Shown here in pieces: positions 6,716 to 11,358 of a DNA stretch of 11,358 nucleotides (the stretch's first letter is position 1; the number at the start of each line of letters is the position of its first letter). The notes beneath the pieces were generated by a model. It searched no databases and was not told the DNA's origin. It was given only the letters and a program-made list of their open reading frames with translations. The position numbers and the translations under genes were made by a program. This DNA comes from Bacteroidia bacterium (lineage in GTDB: Bacteria; Bacteroidota; Bacteroidia; Flavobacteriales; Flavobacteriaceae): the NCBI GenBank assembly GCA_018679315.1, contig JAHHLF010000284.1, positions 1 through 11,358 on the forward strand, written 5' to 3'.

Positions 6716-8174
6716 TGGAAAGAAATATGTTTTTTAGTTCACGTCCTTCAAGTTTGTAGACTAGGGCAAGGAAAATGAGCCACATTGATATACCAATTAG
6801 TATATTCCTATTAAATATATAGAAAACAAGGCCTGAGAAGAATATGGAAGTTATCAAATAGAATCCTATTTTCCGCATATTATACGGAATTGGATATTGT
6901 TTCTTTCCCCATAAGTATGAGATAACCATCATGCTCCCATAGGCAGCTAGCGTGGCCAACGCTGAGGCAAGATATCCTATTTTGGGAATGAGGATGATAT
7001 TGATACTGATGGTTAATACCGCACCGATGCAGGAAATTATTGCCCCTACGTGTGTCCGATCTGTAACCTTATACCAGACCGAAAGGTTGTGGTATATACC
7101 AAGACAAAAGCCTGCAAGCAAAATAATGGGCACTATAGAGAGTGCTTCCCAATACGCCGCATCAATGATCAATTTTACATAATCAATAAAGACTACTACG
7201 GTCAATAAAATAAAACTACCCAGGATGACAAAATAATTAGTGATCTGTCCGTATGCCTTTTGCGGATTAGACGAATTCGCATGTCTGAAAAAGAAGGGTT
7301 CAATTCCCAATCTGAATGCAGCAGCAAATAACGTCATAAACAGGGCTAGTTTATAACATGCCTGGTACTTCCCAAGCTCAGATTTTGCTATCTCCTGGGG
7401 CAATAATTCTGCAAGCAGGATGCGGTCAAAGACTTCGTTAATTGTAAACGCTATTCCGGCGATCATAACCGGAAGGGCGTAGCGCATCATCTTTTTCCAC
7501 AGTTGCCCATCGAATACTAAAGTTTGCCGTGAATATATTTTACCCACTAGTAAAAGGGTGATGGCACTGGCAGTCATATTAGCGATCAGAATATAACTTA
7601 TCTCAAAATCTGGGAAATATATCCGGTTCCAGAAGCCATTTTCTGCCCCCGTGGCAAGTTTTGGTAAGAGAAGTAAAAAGAAGAGGTTTAATCCCAGGTT
7701 TATGGCCACATTCATGATCTTAATTAGGGCATATTTGGTAGGCTTTTCCATGGCTCTCAACCATGCAAAAGGTATAATAGCCAGCGCATCCAGGACAAGG
7801 ATCACGACTACATAGGAAAAGAATTTTGGATCAATATTTATTAGATCAGCGAGTCCATCTCTAAAGAGCAATGCCACTAAGGCAAAAAGAAAACTACTCC
7901 CCGATAGTGAGATCAAGGCTGTTGAGATCACCCGCTTTTTTTGCCCTTCCTTGGTATAGAATCTAAAGAATGCCGTTTCCATTCCATAGGCCATAAATAC
8001 ATTGAAAATGGCAAAACCCGCATAGATCAGGGTAACTTCACCATATATTTCAGGTGGCATGACCCTGGTATACAAGGGCACCAATATGAAAGAGAGCATC
8101 CTTGGCAAGACTGTTGCCAGGCCATAGATGAATGTTTGTTTGAAAAGATTTCTAAAGAGACCCAACCGGAGCAC
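6705..8174 (-). CDS. Oligosaccharide/polysaccharide flippase, MOP superfamily (Wzx-like), GTG start
   Basis: This 489-residue polytopic inner-membrane protein would flip a lipid-linked glycan to the periplasmic face. The N-terminus (FKQTFIYGLATVLPRMLSFI, about 11-30) followed by LVPLYTRVMPPEIYGEV (31-47) is the classic start of polysaccharide_synt flippases. I count about 12-14 hydrophobic stretches, for example 82-104, 119-137, 155-170, 192-211, 230-245, 313-333, 345-361, 376-396, 402-421, 436-454 and 458-473. Conserved-looking cytoplasmic pieces include FRLGIEPFFFRHAN (287-300) and WYKVTDRTHVGA (367-378). The start codon is GTG at 8174; an in-frame TAA lies two codons upstream and the first in-frame ATG (residue 26) would remove most of the first membrane segment, so GTG (or TTG at 8165) must be used. 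The substrate is unknown, since no glycosyltransferases are adjacent. It is the first gene of the block. Confidence 0.92.
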   Translation of the reverse strand: MLRLGLFRNLFKQTFIYGLATVLPRMLSFILVPLYTRVMPPEIYGEVTLIYAGFAIFNVFMAYGMETAFFRFYTKEGQKKRVISTALISLSGSSFLFALVALLFRDGLADLINIDPKFFSYVVVILVLDALAIIPFAWLRAMEKPTKYALIKIMNVAINLGLNLFFLLLLPKLATGAENGFWNRIYFPDFEISYILIANMTASAITLLLVGKIYSRQTLVFDGQLWKKMMRYALPVMIAGIAFTINEVFDRILLAELLPQEIAKSELGKYQACYKLALFMTLFAAAFRLGIEPFFFRHANSSNPQKAYGQITNYFVILGSFILLTVVVFIDYVKLIIDAAYWEALSIVPIILLAGFCLGIYHNLSVWYKVTDRTHVGAIISCIGAVLTISINIILIPKIGYLASALATLAAYGSMMVISYLWGKKQYPIPYNMRKIGFYLITSIFFSGLVFYIFNRNILIGISMWLIFLALVYKLEGRELKNIFLSNES

Positions 8175-8185
8175 GAATTATGGGC

Positions 8186-8216
8186 TAAAAGTAGCTATTA
8201 AAAGCCTGTCCGCAAA
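8186..8216 (-). promoter_or_regulatory. Candidate promoter of the flippase-dut operon
   Basis: On the minus strand TTTG (8216-8213) is followed after 19 bases by TACTTTTA (8193-8186), one base off the Bacteroidota -7 element TAnnTTTG and with correct spacing. Transcription would begin near 8178-8180, only about 4-6 bases before the GTG start, so the message would be nearly leaderless or translation would begin at a downstream TTG. It sits in the 44-base gap after the lipoprotein gene. Confidence 0.4.
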
Positions 8217-8218
8217 GT

Positions 8219-8722
8219 CTAATTATTTGGTCTGGATTGGTACACCCGCCCTGGTTTATCTACTACGTTACCTACTTTGAAAAACTTCAAACTATCGTTT
8301 TCCATATAGCTGATAACAGCTTCATCAGGTTTCAATTCAAATGGAAATTCCACTTCCTTTTTGGATCGGACCCTTGGAGGTTGATTCCCAACTTCCCTGG
8401 CAGGATCACTGTGCATGGCTATTTCCTTAGGTTGTTCAAAAAAATTACATTTTGCCTGAATTCCATCGGTCGTATCTCCCATGGTTATTTCCCCAACCCG
8501 TCCGCGGAAATACAACTCTTTTAGCGTGATCTGGTCCATTGCAAAGGCATCAAGTGTAAGTGTAACCTCAGTCCCATGGCCTGTTTGTTCCATACCGCCG
8601 ATCCAAGTTTGGCAGATGGCTTTAGAGACCGTAAAGGGGGCATCAGCCGTTAATTTCTTTTGTGAAGAACAGGCATATAACCCCATCATAAGAATAAGTA
8701 ATGCAATCATTGACCTCTTCAT
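8219..8722 (-). CDS. Small conserved-looking lipoprotein of unknown function
   Basis: This 167-residue protein has a short signal (MKRSMIALLILMMG) ending in lipobox LYAC with Cys18, then SSQKK, so it is probably lipid-anchored in the envelope. I do not recognise a named domain. The mature part has CQTWIGGMEQTGHGTEVTL (37-55) with Cys37, Trp39 and a Gly/His-rich turn, then alternating beta-type strands (ITLKELYFRGRVGEITMG) and a second Cys (about 92, in KCNFF). The C-terminal half has a Lys/Glu segment (KKEVEFPFELKPDEAVISYM). The layout suggests a small beta-sandwich. Its position between the ATP synthase operon and the flippase, with its own promoter, suggests independent expression. The stop is 44 bases before the flippase start. 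The reading frame is well supported by the lipobox and its length; function is open. Confidence 0.82.
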   Translation of the reverse strand: MKRSMIALLILMMGLYACSSQKKLTADAPFTVSKAICQTWIGGMEQTGHGTEVTLTLDAFAMDQITLKELYFRGRVGEITMGDTTDGIQAKCNFFEQPKEIAMHSDPAREVGNQPPRVRSKKEVEFPFELKPDEAVISYMENDSLKFFKVGNVVDKPGRVYQSRPNN

Positions 8723-8744
8723 GAGTTTTGTAATTTAATCGCTT

Positions 8745-8774
8745 TAAAGATAGGCATCCAAAATTGGTGCCAAA
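8745..8774 (-). promoter_or_regulatory. Promoter of the small lipoprotein gene
   Basis: On the minus strand TTTG (8774-8771) and TATCTTTA (8752-8745) are 18 bases apart, a good match to the Bacteroidota TTTG / TAnnTTTG arrangement. The predicted start, near 8738, leaves a leader of about 15 bases before ATG 8722. The spacer is an imperfect dyad (8753-8771). The -33 box begins 4 bases past the atpG stop codon, so the lipoprotein gene need not depend on atp read-through. Confidence 0.5.
8753..8771. repeat. Imperfect inverted repeat in the promoter spacer
   Basis: GGCA-T-CCAA-AA-TTGG-TGCC: two 4-base pairs of arms with a single unpaired T at 8757 and a 2-base centre. It fills the space between the two promoter boxes. 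It could be a repressor site or a weak hairpin following atpG; the following bases are not a T-run, so a strong intrinsic terminator is unlikely. Confidence 0.35.
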
Positions 8775-8778
8775 ATGA

Positions 8779-9636
8779 TTAGCCCTTTAATGCTTCGGCT
8801 CCGCCAACGATCTCAAGGATCTCATTGGTAATGGCTGCCTGCCGGGCCTTATTGTATGTGAGGGTAAGTTGATCTCTAAGCTCAGAGGCATTATCTGTCG
8901 CCTTATGCATGGCTGTCATACGCGCTCCGTGCTCGCTGGCAAACGAATCTCTTATTGCCTTAAACAACTGTGTTTTTAGCGATTTTGGTATCAATTGCGA
9001 TACGATCTGAGCTTCATTGGGTTCCAGGATATAATCGGTCTGTGAGCGCTCCCCTTCAATTGGCTCGATCGGTAAGTATTGCTCTGTCATCAAAGTCTGA
9101 GTAGCAGCGTTCTTGAATTTATTATAGACGAGTACTATTTTGTCAAACGTTCCCTGGCTGTAATAAGACATTAACTGTTCGGCAATTTCTGAAACCCTAT
9201 TAAAGTTCAGGTCATCAAATACATCACTACAATTATCAACTATCGTGTGTCTTTTACTGAGTATATCATTCCCCTTCTTCCCAATACAAAGAAAAGAGAC
9301 CTCTTTTTCACCATATTCTCCGTGTAAAAGGGATACAGATTGCTTTATGATATTGGAGTTAAATGCCCCACAAAGTCCTTTGTTGGATGAAATTGAAACG
9401 ATCAACACCTTTTTTACCGGTCGTTCTTGCGCATAGACACTAGCCGAATCAGCATCCAGACTGGCACTTAGATTCTGCAAGAGTTCTGTTAACTTATCGG
9501 AATAAGGTCGCATGGCGGTTATGGCATCCTGTGCTTTCTTAAGCTTGGATGCCGATACCATTTTCATTGCGCTGGTGATCTGCATCGTAGATTTAACTGA
9601 TGTGATCCTGTTTCGTATTTCCTTTAAGTTAGGCAT
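8779..9636 (-). CDS. atpG: ATP synthase F1 subunit gamma
   Basis: This 285-residue gamma subunit is the rotating central shaft of F1Fo ATP synthase, linking proton flow through the membrane ring to ATP formation in the alpha/beta head. The N-terminal helix LKEIRNRITSVKSTMQITSA (4-23) followed by MKMVSASKLKKAQ (24-36) and the C-terminal helix HGARMTAMHKATDNA (236-250), then TYNKARQAAITNEILEIVGG (260-279), make the antiparallel coiled coil of the shaft. The central Rossmann-like part includes VLIVSISSNKGLCGAFNSN (77-95). Length is normal. It starts 22 bases after atpA on the same strand, as in the usual H-A-G order, but no atpD or atpC follows; a lipoprotein gene with its own promoter does. Confidence 0.98.
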   Translation of the reverse strand: MPNLKEIRNRITSVKSTMQITSAMKMVSASKLKKAQDAITAMRPYSDKLTELLQNLSASLDADSASVYAQERPVKKVLIVSISSNKGLCGAFNSNIIKQSVSLLHGEYGEKEVSFLCIGKKGNDILSKRHTIVDNCSDVFDDLNFNRVSEIAEQLMSYYSQGTFDKIVLVYNKFKNAATQTLMTEQYLPIEPIEGERSQTDYILEPNEAQIVSQLIPKSLKTQLFKAIRDSFASEHGARMTAMHKATDNASELRDQLTLTYNKARQAAITNEILEIVGGAEALKG

Positions 9637-9658
9637 ACCTTATTATTGCTGTCAATAA

Positions 9659-11236
9659 TTACTTGTACTTAGCGACCAGGTCTTTACATACACTCATTAG
9701 TGTATCTGTCATTTCATCTGTCAGCTTACCTTCTTTCAGGCCATCCAGAACATCCCTGTGCTTTGCATTTAAGAACTCAAGGAAATCGCGTTCAAACTCC
9801 TTGATCTTGTCTACTGGAACATCCCGAAGTAGATTCATAGACCCTGTATAAATAATAGCTACCTGGTCTTCTACTGTAAAAGGATCATTCTGGGCTTGCT
9901 TTAAGATCTCTACGTTCCTACGTCCTTTTTCAATAACATTTAAAGTCGCCGCATCCAGGTCTGAACCAAATTTGGCAAATGCTTCCAATTCACGGAATTG
10001 TGCCTGGTCTAGCTTAAGTGTTCCTGCTACCTTTTTCATGGACTTGATCTGAGCCGATCCTCCTACACGGGATACTGAAATACCCACGTTGATCGCAGGA
10101 CGCACACCCTGGTTAAAGAGATCTTGTTCCAGGAATATCTGTCCGTCTGTAATCGAGATAACATTGGTAGGAATATAGGCTGATACGTCTCCTGCCTGAG
10201 TTTCAATAATCGGTAAGGCCGTTAGTGATCCACCTCCTTTTGCCATTGGTTTAAGAACATCTGGCAAATCATTCATTTGTTGTGCGATTGTATCGTCATT
10301 GATAATCTTTGCGGCACGTTCCAAAAGGCGGCTATGAAGATAGAATACATCACCCGGATAAGCCTCACGTCCCGGAGGTCTTCGAAGTAATAAGGATACT
10401 TCACGATAGGCCACAGCTTGCTTAGAAAGATCATCGTAAATGATCAAGGCCGGTCTTCCTGTATCGCGAAAATATTCGCCAATAGCCGCTCCTGCCATAG
10501 GTGCATAAACCTGCATAGGAGCCGGATCAGAAGCATTCGCTGCAACGATCGTTGTATATGCCATGGCGCCTTTATCTTCTAAGGTCTTAGCTATTAATGC
10601 AACCGTCGATGCTTTTTGTCCAATAGCTACATAAATACAATACACGGGCTCACCGGCATCGTAGAATTCTTTTTGATTGATGATCGTATCAATACAAACG
10701 GTTGTCTTTCCGGTTTGTCTGTCCCCGATCACTAGTTCCCGCTGACCTCTACCAATAGGGATCATCGCGTCGATTGCTTTTACCCCGGTTTGTAGGGGTT
10801 CATTTACAGGCTGTCGGTAGATCACGCCTGGAGCTTTGCGTTCTAGTGGCATTTCATAAAGATCGCCAGAAATTGGACCCTTGCCGTCAATTGGATTCCC
10901 AAGAGTGTTTACCACACGGCCTACGATCCCTTCTCCTACTTTTATGGATGAGATTCTCCCTGTCCTTTTTACAGTGGATCCTTCTTTGATCTCTTTAGAC
11001 GGACCTAAGAGGACAACACCAACATTATCTTCTTCCAGGTTCAGAACAATGCCTTCCAGACCTCCGTCAAATTCGACCAATTCACCGTATTGTGCATTTG
11101 AAAGACCATATACGCGGGCAATTCCATCACCGACTTGAAGTACGGTTCCTACCTCATCCAGGGTAGCTGAGGCTTCGAAAGCCGATAGTTGCTTTTTTAA
11201 GATCGCGGAAACTTCTGCTGCTTTAACTTCTGACAT
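9659..11236 (-). CDS. atpA: ATP synthase F1 subunit alpha
   Basis: This 525-residue alpha subunit forms the F1 hexamer with beta and carries the non-catalytic nucleotide sites. The N-terminal beta-barrel covers about 25-95 (VGDGIARVYGL). In the nucleotide-binding domain, the Walker A motif is GDRQTGKT (171-178) and Walker B is LIIYDDL (264-270). The family signature PAINVGISVSR (380-390) contains Arg390 at the position of the arginine finger that reaches into the beta active site. Residues 311-335 (INDDTIAQQMNDLPDVLKP, then MAKGG) are longer than in E. coli AtpA, a feature I associate with Bacteroidota. The C-terminal helical domain runs from about 395 to 525. It follows atpH after 41 bases that include a GC-rich dyad, and precedes atpG. 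The catalytic beta subunit must be encoded elsewhere. Confidence 0.98.
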   Translation of the reverse strand: MSEVKAAEVSAILKKQLSAFEASATLDEVGTVLQVGDGIARVYGLSNAQYGELVEFDGGLEGIVLNLEEDNVGVVLLGPSKEIKEGSTVKRTGRISSIKVGEGIVGRVVNTLGNPIDGKGPISGDLYEMPLERKAPGVIYRQPVNEPLQTGVKAIDAMIPIGRGQRELVIGDRQTGKTTVCIDTIINQKEFYDAGEPVYCIYVAIGQKASTVALIAKTLEDKGAMAYTTIVAANASDPAPMQVYAPMAGAAIGEYFRDTGRPALIIYDDLSKQAVAYREVSLLLRRPPGREAYPGDVFYLHSRLLERAAKIINDDTIAQQMNDLPDVLKPMAKGGGSLTALPIIETQAGDVSAYIPTNVISITDGQIFLEQDLFNQGVRPAINVGISVSRVGGSAQIKSMKKVAGTLKLDQAQFRELEAFAKFGSDLDAATLNVIEKGRRNVEILKQAQNDPFTVEDQVAIIYTGSMNLLRDVPVDKIKEFERDFLEFLNAKHRDVLDGLKEGKLTDEMTDTLMSVCKDLVAKYK

Positions 11237-11251
11237 ATCTGTTGAGCTCTG

Positions 11252-11271
11252 GCGCGTACTCGGGGTCGCGC
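11252..11271. repeat. GC-rich inverted repeat between atpH and atpA
   Basis: GCGCG (11252-11256) and CGCGC (11267-11271) are exact inverted arms around a 10-base centre, in an otherwise AT-rich junction. In the minus-strand message the hairpin would sit about 15-35 bases before the atpA ATG. It might tune atpA translation relative to atpH, or mark an RNA processing site. It has no T-run and is in mid-operon, so it is not a terminator. Confidence 0.4.
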
Positions 11272-11277
11272 TGATTA

Positions 11278-11358
11278 TTATAAACTTTTATTAAATTCTT
11301 TTCTCAAATTCTGCATGGAGTTCGCAATACTGGCATTGTATTGAATATCTCCCATTTG
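11278..11358 (-). CDS. atpH: ATP synthase F1 subunit delta, last 26 codons, cut by window edge
   Basis: Reading the minus strand from the right edge gives QMGDIQYNASIANSMQNLRK, then EFNKSL and a TAA at 11280-11278. The tail GDIQYNASIANSMQNLRKEF is the typical C-terminus of the delta subunit (OSCP), whose last strand and helix join the peripheral stalk to the top of F1. The conserved ATP synthase order delta-alpha-gamma supports the call. The start and the rest of the gene lie beyond the window. Confidence 0.9.
   Translation of the reverse strand, partial: QMGDIQYNASIANSMQNLRKEFNKSL

Noticed and set aside
1..11358. Search for mobile elements, CRISPR arrays, tRNA genes, toxin-antitoxin or defence genes
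   Set aside because: No long direct or inverted repeats, transposase or integrase motifs, regularly spaced repeats or tRNA-like cloverleaf were seen; nearly every base belongs to a recognised core gene.

Overview
The window is ordinary core chromosome of a member of the Bacteroidota, most likely the Flavobacteriia/Flavobacteriaceae. The evidence is the protein families (a CCDC81-like HU/SPOR membrane protein, a DUF4292 lipoprotein, a degenerate EnvC-type LytM protein, a Bacteroidota-type alpha subunit of ATP synthase), the absence of Shine-Dalgarno sequences before most genes, and promoter-like TTTG / TAnnTTTG boxes in several gaps. There are no tRNA or rRNA genes, insertion sequences, CRISPR arrays or phage genes. 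Coding density is very high, and no stretch above about 110 bases lacks a gene.

Layout. (1) Bases 1-793, minus strand: the first 264 codons of dprA (competence/recombination mediator), cut by the left edge. (2) A 100-base divergent gap holding a candidate promoter. (3) 899-2428, plus strand: an HU-like/SPOR membrane protein, then a hotdog-fold acyl-CoA thioesterase. (4) 2436-8174, minus strand: a tight block transcribed from right to left, consisting of a polysaccharide/lipid flippase (GTG start), dut (dUTPase), a secreted TPR protein, a DUF4292 lipoprotein, an EnvC-like murein hydrolase activator and an aldo/keto reductase. The first four junctions are an 11-base overlap, 48 bases, 3 bases and 5 bases; the last is 12 bases. 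(5) 8219-8722, minus strand: a small unrecognised lipoprotein with its own well-formed promoter. (6) 8779-11358, minus strand: the end of the F1Fo ATP synthase operon, atpH (last 26 codons), atpA and atpG, with no atpD/atpC following.

How the genes fit together. The central block looks like an envelope-building unit. The flippase would move a lipid-linked glycan precursor across the inner membrane. The TPR protein, the DUF4292 lipoprotein (LolB-like in general character) and the EnvC-like factor are all exported and almost translationally coupled, so they probably act in one periplasmic process such as lipoprotein/outer-membrane assembly coupled to peptidoglycan remodelling. dut and the aldo/keto reductase are housekeeping passengers. 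The ATP synthase genes form a separate transcription unit. I found no clear new defence or mobile system. The most useful loose ends are the TPR-DUF4292-EnvC trio, two dyad-symmetric elements at gene starts (6252-6277 and 11252-11271), the dyad inside the lipoprotein promoter (8753-8771) and a changed residue in DprA's conserved SGLA-type motif.
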